This document shows positions 26,805-35,564 of a stretch of DNA of 64,000 nucleotides, piece after piece. Position 1 is the first letter of the stretch. Each line of letters begins with the position of its first letter. A program made the position numbers and the translations under genes. This DNA is from Elizabethkingia bruuniana (GTDB lineage: Bacteria; Bacteroidota; Bacteroidia; Flavobacteriales; Weeksellaceae), in assembly GCF_002024805.1 (NCBI RefSeq), contig NZ_CP014337.1, positions 4,340,001 through 4,404,000 on the forward strand. The letters are read 5' to 3'. Under the pieces are notes generated by a model. The model saw only the letters and a program-made list of their open reading frames with translations. It had not been told where the DNA came from and did not search any database.

Positions 26805-27134
26805 ATGAAAGATTGTTTAATTTATACAAATATAGAAGAAAATTCAAAATTATTTTCCCATGAAATACAAGATATAGTTAGTGAAAATGGGGAAACATTT
26901 TTGGAAAAAAACAGCGACTTTGATTTAAAAAAATCTAAAAATTTCCCTGATGGTTTCTTATATTTTAGAAGTATTTTGGAAATAAGTATTAAAGACGATT
27001 CAGATGAAATACTTATTATTAATAGTATTTTAAATCTTTTATGGAACAATAATATTTCAGCAATAGCATCTTGTGACTTTGAAGATAAACTAATACATAA
27101 AGGAGGATATAAAAATCAATCTATCCCCTTTTAA
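26805..27134 (+). CDS. probable immunity protein for the nucleotidyltransferase-like tip
   Basis: 109 residues, 4 bases after the orphan toxin stop. Acidic N-terminus, then 'FPDGFLYFRSILEIS' and 'ILIINSILNLLWNNNISAIA', which fits a small alpha/beta fold shared by several immunity families, though I cannot assign one. Cytoplasmic. It probably neutralises the adjacent tip and may be the reason this cassette is retained. Confidence 0.5.
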   Translation: MKDCLIYTNIEENSKLFSHEIQDIVSENGETFLEKNSDFDLKKSKNFPDGFLYFRSILEISIKDDSDEILIINSILNLLWNNNISAIASCDFEDKLIHKGGYKNQSIPF

Positions 27135-27154
27135 TTATAAAATACAGTTATAAT

Positions 27155-27190
27155 ACCACTTTTGAACAATAGTAAAAAGTGGTTTTTCTT
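27155..27190 (+). terminator. terminator closing cassette 2
   Basis: ACCACTTTT pairs with AAAAGTGGT around a short A-rich loop, followed by TTTTTCTTTATTT. The stem resembles the terminator at 26007 (shared ACCACTTTT), as if copied with the cassette. Confidence 0.75.
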
Positions 27191-27218
27191 TATTTAATCC
27201 ATTAATTTTACCAAAGAT

Positions 27219-27977
27219 GTGTTGACAAAAGCCGTTGAGTTTTTTTCTTTACTGATCCGGGAATTTAAGAAAGGTGTTAAGAATATTTTTCAGAAATTAG
27301 AGAAGCTTTTAAATGAAATCTTTGGGTTTGGAGATGAAGTGGTGGATAGTGCTTCTACACCGGCAGAGAGAAGGATAAAGAGAAAACAGGATAGGATAAA
27401 GAAAAGGCTTGAAAGAAAAAATAAGCCAGCCTCTTTTTTAGACAGGGGTAAGTATCTCGGACAATCTTTGAGTTTAGATGATTTATTCAAAATTGAAGAC
27501 TATCTTCGAAATTTGAAAGTTGATTTTCAATTGGGAGAAGGAAAGGGAGTGTTTAATGTAAATGGTTATTATACAAAAAGCGGAAAGCCTGTAGTACTGG
27601 AATCTCATAACGCAGCAATGTTTATTACAGATGGTAAGAATATGAAACTTATCTTACGAGAAAATGCAACAATTTATGAGTTTCTGCATGAATTGATGCA
27701 CTTTAGAGATTGTCAAAATTTAGGGCCAGCAGCTTTTATAGAAAAAAAAATAGTACCACGGGAAAAATTTGTCTATGATAAAATAGTAGAATACTCTAGA
27801 TACTTGAATAGGGACGAATTAGAACATGCTGAATGGTATATGAACCAAAAATATTATGATTTTGGAATGACGGATAATTTAGGAAACCCCTTAGTAGAAA
27901 AATTGCCAATTGATTTAAAGAGTATTCCTAAGAAAAGACAAGGTGTAAGTATCAATAAAATAATAACTTTAAAATAA
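27219..27977 (+). CDS. orphan toxin tip with zincin metallopeptidase motif
   Basis: 252 residues from a GTG at 27219; homology to other junctions may start a few codons earlier (FTKDV). The helical linker (about 1-70, Lys/Arg-rich 'PAERRIKRKQDRIKKRLERK') is unlike that of toxin 1, so it derives from another carrier variant. The tip carries H157-E-L-M-H161 in 'YEFLHELMHFRDCQNLGPAA', a zincin-like metallopeptidase toxin of the Tox-MPTase type. An immunity candidate follows 7 bases later. Probably an orphan cassette without its own secretion N-terminus. Confidence 0.65.
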   Translation: MLTKAVEFFSLLIREFKKGVKNIFQKLEKLLNEIFGFGDEVVDSASTPAERRIKRKQDRIKKRLERKNKPASFLDRGKYLGQSLSLDDLFKIEDYLRNLKVDFQLGEGKGVFNVNGYYTKSGKPVVLESHNAAMFITDGKNMKLILRENATIYEFLHELMHFRDCQNLGPAAFIEKKIVPREKFVYDKIVEYSRYLNRDELEHAEWYMNQKYYDFGMTDNLGNPLVEKLPIDLKSIPKKRQGVSINKIITLK

Positions 27978-27984
27978 TCCACAT

Positions 27985-28263
27985 ATGATCACAAAAGAAA
28001 AAGCTGTAGAAATAGCTATCGAATATGCTAAAACAAGAAACAGAAATTATATATATATAGAAACAGAAAGGGTAAATTATCAAGAAAACATTAGGATACC
28101 TCATGGGAAGTATTATGAACAAAAAAGAAGTGTTTATACAATTACTTGTCATAATGAAGGTTACTTGGATCCAATTTCTAATTATATTACTGTTGATGCA
28201 GAAAGAGGAGAAGTGTTATTTACTATAACCCCGCAAGGTTACGCCGAAGATTGGGAGGATTAG
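27985..28263 (+). CDS. probable immunity protein for the second zincin tip
   Basis: 92 residues starting at an ATG 7 bases after the toxin stop. It has 'ITKEKAVEIAIEYAK' then a beta-rich part ending 'ISNYITVDAERGEVLFTITP', similar in layout to PepSY/YPEB-like small domains seen in peptidase inhibitors and immunity proteins. Cytoplasmic, no signal. Assignment is by position behind the HELMH toxin and before a terminator. Confidence 0.55.
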   Translation: MITKEKAVEIAIEYAKTRNRNYIYIETERVNYQENIRIPHGKYYEQKRSVYTITCHNEGYLDPISNYITVDAERGEVLFTITPQGYAEDWED

Positions 28264-28270
28264 ATAAAGA

Positions 28271-28300
28271 AAAACCGCTTCATTTGAAGCGGTTTTTTTT
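28271..28300 (+). terminator. terminator closing cassette 3
   Basis: AAACCGCTTC/GAAGCGGTTT stem with loop ATTT and eight Ts. Strong Rho-independent terminator. Confidence 0.9.
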
Positions 28301-28497
28301 AAATTGAAAGTTTTAATTTTACCAAAGAGCCGTTGAGTTTTTTCATACCGTAAAATTATTATTTTAGCTCTGCCTGAAACGATTCGGGATTAGAGAGTAT
28401 GTTGGACATTGAAGTCGTTTTCATGGAATAGGATGAAATCAAGGATTACAAATCCGCGATATCGAGGCAGTGGTAAAGGAAAATAAAAAAATAGAAA
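28301..28497 (+). other. remnant of a fourth toxin-cassette junction
   Basis: About 28313-28341 repeats the start of cassette 3 ('ttaattttaccaaaga' and 'gccgttgagtttttt'), but the 13 bases 'tgtgttgacaaaa' between them are lost and the frame ends after FTKEPLSFFIP. The rest (28345-28497) has a short open stretch (IRDIEAVVKENKK) but no convincing gene. It is best read as the scar of a lost cassette. Confidence 0.5.
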
Positions 28498-29082
28498 ATG
28501 AAAAAATTCTTATTAATATTTTTAGGCGCTATTATTTTATTCTTGGCTTTTGGCTTTGTTGTATATGATGGTTACAAGTCATCTATTTTAGTGAAGTTAA
28601 AACAGCAAGATAGCCAGATTGAAAAAATATGGAAATCATTGTACCAGAAAAGTTCATCTCGTATTTTGGCAATAGAAAACCTCGCAAATAACTCAAATTG
28701 TGATAAAGTTATCATTGATAGCATTATTGACAAAAATAAAACTAATAGGAGTCTAAACCAGGTAGATGAATTATGGAATTTGGAATACGAAGTCAATAAG
28801 GCTTATTTAAATTTAGAGAAGTGTATTGAAGATCAACCTGATAGTAAAATTAAATTAAGCCCTTTAAAGCTAAATGCAGAAGAATTAAATAAAATTGTTG
28901 ATGAGTACAATTCTAATGTTTTAGATTTTAATAAATATTATTCAACCTTTCCAAATTATATGTTTGGTAGCAAAGAAGGGATTAGAAGGAAAAAGTTTTT
29001 TTATTTGAAATACGGAGAAAATAATGAAGATTATTATAATCAAAAAAAGAAAACAGATAAATGGATTGAAACAGGGGAATGA
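28498..29082 (+). CDS. LemA-like membrane protein
   Basis: 194 residues: N-terminal membrane helix (about 5-24), then a long helical region with 'LKQQDSQIEKIWKSLYQKSS' and C-terminal 'EELNKIVDEYNSNVLDFNKY' followed by 'YSTFPNYMF', which fits the LemA pattern (E..I..aR..YN..V..yN.....fP). LemA proteins have an extracytoplasmic four-helix bundle of unclear function. It lies at the end of the toxin region with similar AT-rich sequence and may be cargo of it. Divergence from typical LemA lowers certainty. Confidence 0.6.
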   Translation: MKKFLLIFLGAIILFLAFGFVVYDGYKSSILVKLKQQDSQIEKIWKSLYQKSSSRILAIENLANNSNCDKVIIDSIIDKNKTNRSLNQVDELWNLEYEVNKAYLNLEKCIEDQPDSKIKLSPLKLNAEELNKIVDEYNSNVLDFNKYYSTFPNYMFGSKEGIRRKKFFYLKYGENNEDYYNQKKKTDKWIETGE

Positions 29083-29093
29083 AAGTTGATTAT

Positions 29094-29315
29094 CTACAAA
29101 TCAAAAACACTAGGTCTTCGGGTAATAAACATATCTTTTATCCACAAGGTAAATGCAAGACCTAAATAGATAAGGAAGAATACTCCTGCAGTAGCAAAAG
29201 TGGAGTAGATAAAGAACACGCGGAGCTTGGACACAGGAATCCCTAGTTTGGCTCCCATACGGGTTAATACTCCAAACCATTGTCTTTCCATTTTATGTCT
29301 TATGTTGCTCAGCAT
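29094..29315 (-). CDS. PspC-domain membrane protein
   Basis: 73 residues covering a single PspC domain: 'FGVLTRMGAKLGIPVSKLRV' followed by a membrane helix 'FATAGVFFLIYLGLAFTLWI'. PspC proteins sense or respond to envelope stress; small stand-alone forms are common in Bacteroidota. Its start overlaps the end of the DUF2851 gene by 23 bases, so the two are co-transcribed on the minus strand. Confidence 0.75.
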   Translation of the reverse strand: MLSNIRHKMERQWFGVLTRMGAKLGIPVSKLRVFFIYSTFATAGVFFLIYLGLAFTLWIKDMFITRRPSVFDL

Positions 29316-30561
29316 TTTTCAGAATTTGAAATCCGATAGCGCAATTTAAGCATTTTTTTGCTTTACAGAAAGTTTTGTACTGATAGAGGAATGCCTGTGT
29401 CTGCAGGCTGTTTTGAAATTTCACACCCAATTTCTCCCATTGTTTTATAATTTGGTTTTTCTCCGGAGGAATATTTCGGTAAGAATCAATAATATGATTG
29501 ACTTTAGATTCCGAGTTTAACTGTTGGAAAAAGTATTGAAGGGGCAGAATACAATTGATAAACAGCAGGTTGATAAACTCAGGGCTTAGTTTCTTTACAA
29601 AACTAATCTGAGCACTTTTCCCGAAACTAAAATGATCCGTCCAGTATTCAGATGCGGAGAGAGAAGACAGTAGAGTTCGGATGTTCTGATAATCGGGAGC
29701 CTGAATCAGTATTGAAAATAGATTCTGCCGCTCCGCATATAGATTGGCCAATTGTGAAAGTCTTATTGTGGGAAAATTGGCTGGCCGAAGGCGTGAAAAT
29801 TTTGGAGAAAAACGAACATCTAATAATGTAAACTTAGATTGTAAAAACCTGAATTCACGATTCCACAATTCCATCATGCTATCTACAGGTTCTTCCAGCC
29901 AGCCGCACATTCCGTAAAATAAAGCTTCCAGTTGAACTTTGTTCTGTCGAATTTTGTTAATAATACTGAAATCTATAGCATAAGCCATCTGATGGAAAAT
30001 ACCGGCATTTACCTTTAACCCGAAAACATAAGCCAGTTGCTGAAAAAGCAAAGCTTCAAAATTATTTTTATTTTGCTCCAGTATTCTGTTGTAGATAATA
30101 GTTTTGGCTTCCAGCTTTTGCAAAAGGACTTTCTCTTCGTATTGTACAGGAATTTTCGAAGGTGTAAAAAGGTGTTCACAGGGGATGAAACTTTTTTCTG
30201 AATAACTGTCGGTTAAAGATTCATCAATGTAATCCTTTAGTATAAGCGTTGGTACATTTTTATCCCGAAGTTCACTAATATCAATATCATCTGTATAAAC
30301 GACATGGAGAATTACATTGTTGTAAGCAATATCTCCGGAATGCCGGTGAAAATGCCAATCTGAAGATTTTACATGAATCTCTATGCTGCCTGCGAGAGTT
30401 GTCCTGCCAATTTTAATTTTCGCGAAGAGAAAATCCGGACCGGCATTCATATTCCATTCACCAAAATCGAGGATTTCAATGCTTTCGCCTTCGGATGTAT
30501 GGAAATTGGTATTACTGAATTTTTTGTAATACCAAATATGCTGTAAATATTTTTCATTCAT
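29293..30561 (-). CDS. DUF2851 family protein
   Basis: 422 residues, no signal peptide. The N-terminal block 'GEWNMNAGPDFLFAKIKIG' and 'GSIEIHVKSSDWHFHRHSGD' is diagnostic of DUF2851, a Bacteroidota family of unknown role with a nuclease-like D...E.K-type strand arrangement. A cysteine pair 'KAKKCLNCAIGFQIL' is at the C-terminus. It is paired with the PspC gene downstream. Molecular function is not known. Confidence 0.8.
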   Translation of the reverse strand: MNEKYLQHIWYYKKFSNTNFHTSEGESIEILDFGEWNMNAGPDFLFAKIKIGRTTLAGSIEIHVKSSDWHFHRHSGDIAYNNVILHVVYTDDIDISELRDKNVPTLILKDYIDESLTDSYSEKSFIPCEHLFTPSKIPVQYEEKVLLQKLEAKTIIYNRILEQNKNNFEALLFQQLAYVFGLKVNAGIFHQMAYAIDFSIINKIRQNKVQLEALFYGMCGWLEEPVDSMMELWNREFRFLQSKFTLLDVRFSPKFSRLRPANFPTIRLSQLANLYAERQNLFSILIQAPDYQNIRTLLSSLSASEYWTDHFSFGKSAQISFVKKLSPEFINLLFINCILPLQYFFQQLNSESKVNHIIDSYRNIPPEKNQIIKQWEKLGVKFQNSLQTQAFLYQYKTFCKAKKCLNCAIGFQILKNAEQHKT

Positions 30562-30655
30562 TTTCAGTGTTTTATGAAAATGAATATACGTAAAATAAAA
30601 TGAGTAAGTTTAATTTAATTAAAAAAGGTTTGCAGGTGGAATATCTTGCCTCTTT

Positions 30656-31585
30656 TTAATACTGCCTGCCTTCTTCAGCAATATTAAATCCTTTATCTCT
30701 TACTTTTCCCTGAATAGCTTTATCCCATAATATTCGGTTAGAATGATTAAAGTGGATAAAATGGATTTTCTTCTTTACTGCTGCAGGTTCTTTCTGAAAT
30801 AAATTTTCTGTTTCTGTTACAAGAGGATGTGGAACTTCCGAAACTGGTCTGTTGCCCATTTCATTCTGATCATAGAAAGTAGCATCCAGAAATGCAAAAT
30901 CAACATTCTTTACTTCCTCAATAATGCTTTTATTCCACTTACTCCATTTATCGATATCTGGAATAAACAGGAAACGCTTTTTAGGTGTTAGCATCCTAAA
31001 ACCTGCTGTTTCAGAATATTCATCCCGATGAGGTACGGTAAAAGCCTTTACTGTCAAAGAGTTGCCTATGCTTACTTCCTGATCGGCAGTTAAAGGAATA
31101 ATCTCTATATTTTTCAGACTGACCAGCTGGCTCCATGGACCATTGTTTTCCAGAAAACTTTTTAGTTTAGGCAATACATATACCTTGAGCTGCTTCGTAT
31201 TCATGACCTCTTTGCCGAATTCCATCAATCCGGTATAGTGTCCGATATGCGCATGCGTAATAAATACACCCTCAGGCAGATAAGGATATTCCTGATTATG
31301 TCTTTGCGAGAAGTCGTGTAATTGCTGCCTGATATCTGGTGTAGCATCGAAGAGCCACCACTTTTTCTGAACAGGATCTACCAAAGCCAGAGAAGACACA
31401 TTCCTTCTTAATTCCGGATGCTCCCATGCCAGGTTACATCCCTCTTTATTACATCCCATATGCGGAAAGCCTCCGTCCTGTGCAACGCCCAATACTTCTA
31501 TATATGCATCTGTATTTTGTGCATTGTATAACTGCGACCAGAAGCTGGCAGTTAACAGGCAAAGGGCAGAAAGAATATGCTTCAT
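30656..31585 (-). CDS. PqqB-like MBL-fold metallohydrolase, secreted
   Basis: 309 residues with signal peptide (ending QLYNAQ, about 22). The mature part opens 'IEVLGVAQDGGFPHMGCNKE', as in PqqB-type metallo-beta-lactamase-fold proteins, and has the metal loop 'ITHAHIGHYTGL', where the usual Asp of HxHxDH is Gly. A histidine 'VPHRDEYSETAGFRM' and 'FIHFNHSNRIL' follow. No other PQQ genes are nearby, so PQQ synthesis is unlikely; a periplasmic hydrolase of unknown substrate is more probable. It lies 17 bases downstream of bshA. Confidence 0.7.
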   Translation of the reverse strand: MKHILSALCLLTASFWSQLYNAQNTDAYIEVLGVAQDGGFPHMGCNKEGCNLAWEHPELRRNVSSLALVDPVQKKWWLFDATPDIRQQLHDFSQRHNQEYPYLPEGVFITHAHIGHYTGLMEFGKEVMNTKQLKVYVLPKLKSFLENNGPWSQLVSLKNIEIIPLTADQEVSIGNSLTVKAFTVPHRDEYSETAGFRMLTPKKRFLFIPDIDKWSKWNKSIIEEVKNVDFAFLDATFYDQNEMGNRPVSEVPHPLVTETENLFQKEPAAVKKKIHFIHFNHSNRILWDKAIQGKVRDKGFNIAEEGRQY

Positions 31586-31602
31586 TGTGCTTCGTGTTTT
31601 TT

Positions 31603-32733
31603 TTAAGTTACTTTTATTAAAGCTTCTTTATATAATTCTTCATACAATGGAAGAATGTTAGCAATATCAAATTTTAAAGCATTATCCTTGGCATTAATTT
31701 TCATTTTTGCCAGAAGGGTTTCATCGGAAAATAGTTTTTTGGTATATTCCACCATAGCATCTACATCACCAACATCGGCAATAAATCCGGTTACTCCGTG
31801 TTTATTTACTTCCGGTATTCCACCAGCATTACTACTGATTACCGGAGTTCCTGCAGCCATTGCTTCCAGGGCGGCAAGACCGAAGCTTTCCTGTTGAGAT
31901 GGTAGCATAAAGACATCTGCATAAGCCAGAATCTGGTAAAGATCATTTACTTTACCCATTAATCTGATCTTAGAAATCAGTTCTGGATTGTTTTCAAGGA
32001 AGGTATTGATACGCTCCATTTCCGGGCCTTCTCCGATAATAATAAGGCGTGTTGGGATTTCTTCCTGTACCCTTTTAAAAGTTTCCAGAACATCCTGAAT
32101 ACGTTTAACCTCACGAAGGTTAGAAACGTGGATCATAATACGCTCATTGTCCTCTGCAAACTGAGATCTGCAACAGTTGTTGAATGTTGTAAAGATCTCA
32201 TTGTCTATAAAGTTAGGAATTACCTGAATCTCTTTCTTGATATCGAAGTTGATGTAAGTGTCCTTCATCAGACTCTCTGATACAGAAGTTACAACGTCCG
32301 ATTTGTTGATGGAAAATTCTACCGCTTTCTTATAACTTGGATGCTGACCTACTAATGTAATATCGGTTCCGTGCAGTGTCGTGATAAGCGGAGTTTCTAT
32401 ACCGTCGTCCTTTAGCATTTGCTTGGCCATGTAAGCTGCATATGCATAAGGGATGGCATAATGGGCGTGAATAAGATCCAGTTTGTATATTTTCACCACA
32501 TGGTAAATGGTAGAAGAAAGAGCAATATCATAAGGCTGATATTTGAATAAAGGATAGATTTCTACATTTACTTTATGGAAATATATATTGGGTTTGGTCA
32601 TATCCAGTCGCGCCGGCATACTGGAGCTCATGAAGTGTACCTCATAACCTTTGTCGGCCAATAACATGCCGAGCTCTGTTGCAACAATCCCGCTTCCTCC
32701 GTAAGTGGGATAGCAAAGAATACCTATTTTCAT
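31603..32733 (-). CDS. bshA: N-acetyl-alpha-D-glucosaminyl L-malate synthase BshA
   Basis: 376 residues, full-length GT4 glycosyltransferase. The N-terminus '[20 protein letters not shown]' and '[14 protein letters not shown]' are diagnostic of BshA. The C-domain has '[20 protein letters not shown]' with the E-x7-E motif for UDP-GlcNAc binding. It makes GlcNAc-malate, the first step of bacillithiol, the main low-molecular-weight thiol of these bacteria. It lies between a GH3 gene upstream and the PqqB-like gene downstream on the same strand. Confidence 0.92.
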   Translation of the reverse strand: MKIGILCYPTYGGSGIVATELGMLLADKGYEVHFMSSSMPARLDMTKPNIYFHKVNVEIYPLFKYQPYDIALSSTIYHVVKIYKLDLIHAHYAIPYAYAAYMAKQMLKDDGIETPLITTLHGTDITLVGQHPSYKKAVEFSINKSDVVTSVSESLMKDTYINFDIKKEIQVIPNFIDNEIFTTFNNCCRSQFAEDNERIMIHVSNLREVKRIQDVLETFKRVQEEIPTRLIIIGEGPEMERINTFLENNPELISKIRLMGKVNDLYQILAYADVFMLPSQQESFGLAALEAMAAGTPVISSNAGGIPEVNKHGVTGFIADVGDVDAMVEYTKKLFSDETLLAKMKINAKDNALKFDIANILPLYEELYKEALIKVT

Positions 32734-32752
32734 TTTTCTATTCTCGTTTTTT

Positions 32753-34441
32753 TTAAAGATCCTGTCCGTCTCCGTATTTCAGTTGATTGTTAATCAATAC
32801 AGGAAGGCGTCCGTTTATTTTGGTTTGTCCTGTATAAGCCTTAGCTGCGGCTTTTTGGGAATATTCATTGTTTTCGTATGAAACCAGTACTGCTGGAATA
32901 TTTTGTATATCTACATCCATTAATGCATATGGGCTTCCGAAGACATCTAATATTACTTTTGTATTTCCCGACAGCTTACTTAAAACAGCTTTGCTGGCTG
33001 CAGAAATTTTGTAAGGTTTATAGGCTGTGGAATTGTCTTTGTGGAAACCTACTATAACTTTTGCACCGGAAGGAATACTGCTGATTTCATTTGCTTTCTT
33101 TACAATAAGATTGATATTGTTCCCCAACTCGCTGGCAAAAGTCTTGTAAGGCGCTTCCTCCAGCGGAACATAATATACTGTTTCATTCTTTTGCAGAGGC
33201 AAAAGTTTCTGATCGTTTTTCAGTAAAGTCAGCGCATTGGCATATAGCTTTTCTGAAAGCTGAGCATGGCTCTCATTGTTGAGATCACTGTTAATATTAT
33301 TAGTACTTATTTTCTTGAAATTTGGAAGACCTAAATAATATTTGGTCAGTAATATTTTCTTTACACTTTCCTCTATACGGGACTGTGGTATTTCACCGTT
33401 ATCAATAGCCTGCTGAATAAGTTTTTTTCCGTCGGATACTCCCTGCGAAAATAGCATAATATCATTTCCGGCAGCAAATGCTTTTTTATCCAGTTCTCCG
33501 GCTTTATATCTGCTGGCAACAGCACCCATATTCAGAGCATCTGTAATGATAAGTCCTTTGTAGCCGAATTTTTTCTTTAAAAGATCTGTAATAATAGAGT
33601 AGGAGACAGATGCCGGAACCCCAGATTTAGATTCCAGAGCTGGTACATATAAATGGGCTACCATTACACCTCCCACATTTTTATCCATTAAGGCTTTAAA
33701 AGGAGCCAGTTCGGTATTGTTTAATCTGTCGATATTGTGTTTTACAACCGGAAGATCCAGGTGGGAATCTTTGTCAGTATCTCCATGTCCCGGGAAGTGC
33801 TTGATAGCTGCCAGTACACCGTTGTCCTGAAGTCCGTTGCTGTAAGCTAGTCCTTTGCGGATAACATTTTGTACATCCGAACCAAAGGAACGATTGCCAA
33901 TAATAGGATTAGAAGGATTGGTATTAACGTCTACAACCGGAGCAAAATCCCAGTTCACACCCATCCTCTTGGCATCACTGGCAATTTTGGAAGCCATTTC
34001 ATACACCAGTTTATCATCCTGAATAGCGCCTAATGTAATAGCCCAAGGAAATTTGTGTGCAGCAGCAATTCTTTGATACAGTCCCCATTCCGCATCCATT
34101 CCTATAAGAAGTGGAACTCGTGAGGATTCCTGAAACTCATTAACAAGATCTATTTCCTGAGCCGCATTATCCTGCATCAGGATAATACCCCCAATCTTTT
34201 CTTTATTAACCAGCTGGCGGACAAAATTGATGTGATTCTGGTCTTTGTTAGTATATAAAGCAGTTATAAATAGCTGTCCCAGTTTTTCATCCTGACTTAG
34301 AGAATTGTATGTTTTGTCAACCCACTGACGGGCTTTTTCCAGTTCCTGCTTATTGATATTTTTAGGCTGATATTGTGCAGAATATTCCGGAGATAGAAAA
34401 ACGGATATCGTAAGTAAGGTATAAAAAAAGAATTTGTTCAT
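32753..34441 (-). CDS. secreted glycoside hydrolase family 3 (beta-N-acetylhexosaminidase-like)
   Basis: The frame opens seven codons earlier (34462), but the ATG at 34441 starts a clean signal peptide (MNKFFFYTLLTISVFLSPEYSAQ), giving 562 residues. The GH3 catalytic domain has 'KHFPGHGDTDKDSHLDLP', the His-loop of the NagZ branch, and 'LIITDALNMGAV', which supplies the nucleophile Asp. A second small domain is at the C-terminus. It probably removes beta-linked GlcNAc from peptidoglycan or glycans in the periplasm. It lies upstream of bshA, perhaps co-transcribed. Confidence 0.85.
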   Translation of the reverse strand: MNKFFFYTLLTISVFLSPEYSAQYQPKNINKQELEKARQWVDKTYNSLSQDEKLGQLFITALYTNKDQNHINFVRQLVNKEKIGGIILMQDNAAQEIDLVNEFQESSRVPLLIGMDAEWGLYQRIAAAHKFPWAITLGAIQDDKLVYEMASKIASDAKRMGVNWDFAPVVDVNTNPSNPIIGNRSFGSDVQNVIRKGLAYSNGLQDNGVLAAIKHFPGHGDTDKDSHLDLPVVKHNIDRLNNTELAPFKALMDKNVGGVMVAHLYVPALESKSGVPASVSYSIITDLLKKKFGYKGLIITDALNMGAVASRYKAGELDKKAFAAGNDIMLFSQGVSDGKKLIQQAIDNGEIPQSRIEESVKKILLTKYYLGLPNFKKISTNNINSDLNNESHAQLSEKLYANALTLLKNDQKLLPLQKNETVYYVPLEEAPYKTFASELGNNINLIVKKANEISSIPSGAKVIVGFHKDNSTAYKPYKISAASKAVLSKLSGNTKVILDVFGSPYALMDVDIQNIPAVLVSYENNEYSQKAAAKAYTGQTKINGRLPVLINNQLKYGDGQDL

Positions 34442-34493
34442 ATAACGTGAGTATATGAACAAATTTACAATATTTTATGCTAAAAAAAACGGA

Positions 34494-35087
34494 TTACTTT
34501 TGCTCGTCCAGATAATGGCCAAAGTAAGTTTTCTTCACGTTGAGGTAGTCTTTGCTTTCTTGTGTAGCCTCCATTTGTAAAGGGATTCTGTCTACAAGTT
34601 TTATATCGCTTTCCTCCACCGCTTTTATCTTAAGAGGATTGTTGGTAATCAGATTGATAGATTTTATACCCAGAAGATCCAAGATCTCGATAGCAACACT
34701 AAAATCTCTGTCATCAGCCGGAAGTCCAAGCTGCAGATTGGCCTGTACTGTATCCAGACCTTTCTCCTGAAGAGCATAAGCTTTTAGCTTGTTGATAATA
34801 CCTATATTACGACCTTCCTGACGAAGATAGATAATTACGCCACCGTGCTCATTCGTGTATCGCATTGCAGCATCTAACTGCTGTCCGCATTCACACTTCC
34901 TGGAGTGGAAAACTTCACCCGTAATACACTCAGAATGGAATCTTACGTTTACGGTTTGGCTAAGGTCTGTATTGTTGGCTACGATTGCCATGTGAGGCAT
35001 CCAGTCATTTTCATTTTCAGCAAAAGCAATCATCCGGAATTGTCCGTATTCTGTAGGGACATTAGATTCCGCCTGTATTTTGATCAT
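34494..35087 (-). CDS. ribA: GTP cyclohydrolase II
   Basis: 197 residues, complete RibA without a fused RibB domain. Zinc site 'CITGEVFHSRKCECGQ' (Cys-x10-Cys-x-Cys), 'YLRQEGRNIGI' and 'LITNNPLKIKAVE' are all present. It converts GTP to the pyrimidine precursor of riboflavin. It follows a small lipoprotein gene by 6 bases. Stand-alone RibA is normal in Flavobacteriia. Confidence 0.93.
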   Translation of the reverse strand: MIKIQAESNVPTEYGQFRMIAFAENENDWMPHMAIVANNTDLSQTVNVRFHSECITGEVFHSRKCECGQQLDAAMRYTNEHGGVIIYLRQEGRNIGIINKLKAYALQEKGLDTVQANLQLGLPADDRDFSVAIEILDLLGIKSINLITNNPLKIKAVEESDIKLVDRIPLQMEATQESKDYLNVKKTYFGHYLDEQK

Positions 35088-35093
35088 CTTGAA

Positions 35094-35564
35094 TTACTTA
35101 AGGTATTCTAAAGAATTGATATTGGCTTTTATTCTCGTCAGATAACGGTCGATAAGCTCAATATCATCACGATTCATATATTTTTTTAGCGTCTGAAGGG
35201 TCTTATAAGAAGTAGCATAATCACGATAGGCCAATCTTTTCTGTTTAGAATTTCCTTCCGTGGTACCATAAATATAAGACTGAACAGCAGCCTTTAGTTT
35301 TTTAACTTCAGCATTTACTGCTGAGTTTTTAAATTTAGGAAATACCGTGATAAGATTAGATAAATCCGACACGTACTTTACCTTTTCAATACTGATTTCA
35401 GTTGAAGCTGCTTTGCTTTCGACATAGTGATTGTCGAAATTAGAAACTAAAGAACTGGGCATTTGGTCCTTATTCGAACGGGATACGTAGTTGAGTGTCT
35501 CAACAGAACATGAAACACTTAGTAAACCGATAAGTATAAAAAGACCAATGTTTTTTTTAGCCAT
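35094..35564 (-). CDS. hypothetical lipoprotein
   Basis: 156 residues with a signal peptide and lipobox LLSVSC (Cys19). The mature part is Lys/Asn/Ser-rich and helical ('VNAEVKKLKAAVQSYIYGTT'). No domain is recognised. It overlaps the DUF4254 gene by 8 bases and precedes ribA by 6, so it belongs to a minus-strand operon. Confidence 0.6.
   Translation of the reverse strand: MAKKNIGLFILIGLLSVSCSVETLNYVSRSNKDQMPSSLVSNFDNHYVESKAASTEISIEKVKYVSDLSNLITVFPKFKNSAVNAEVKKLKAAVQSYIYGTTEGNSKQKRLAYRDYATSYKTLQTLKKYMNRDDIELIDRYLTRIKANINSLEYLK

Noticed and set aside
28373-28497. short open stretch (IRDIEAVVKENKK) before the LemA-like gene
   Set aside because: No start codon context and runs into another gene in a different frame; treated as cassette debris.
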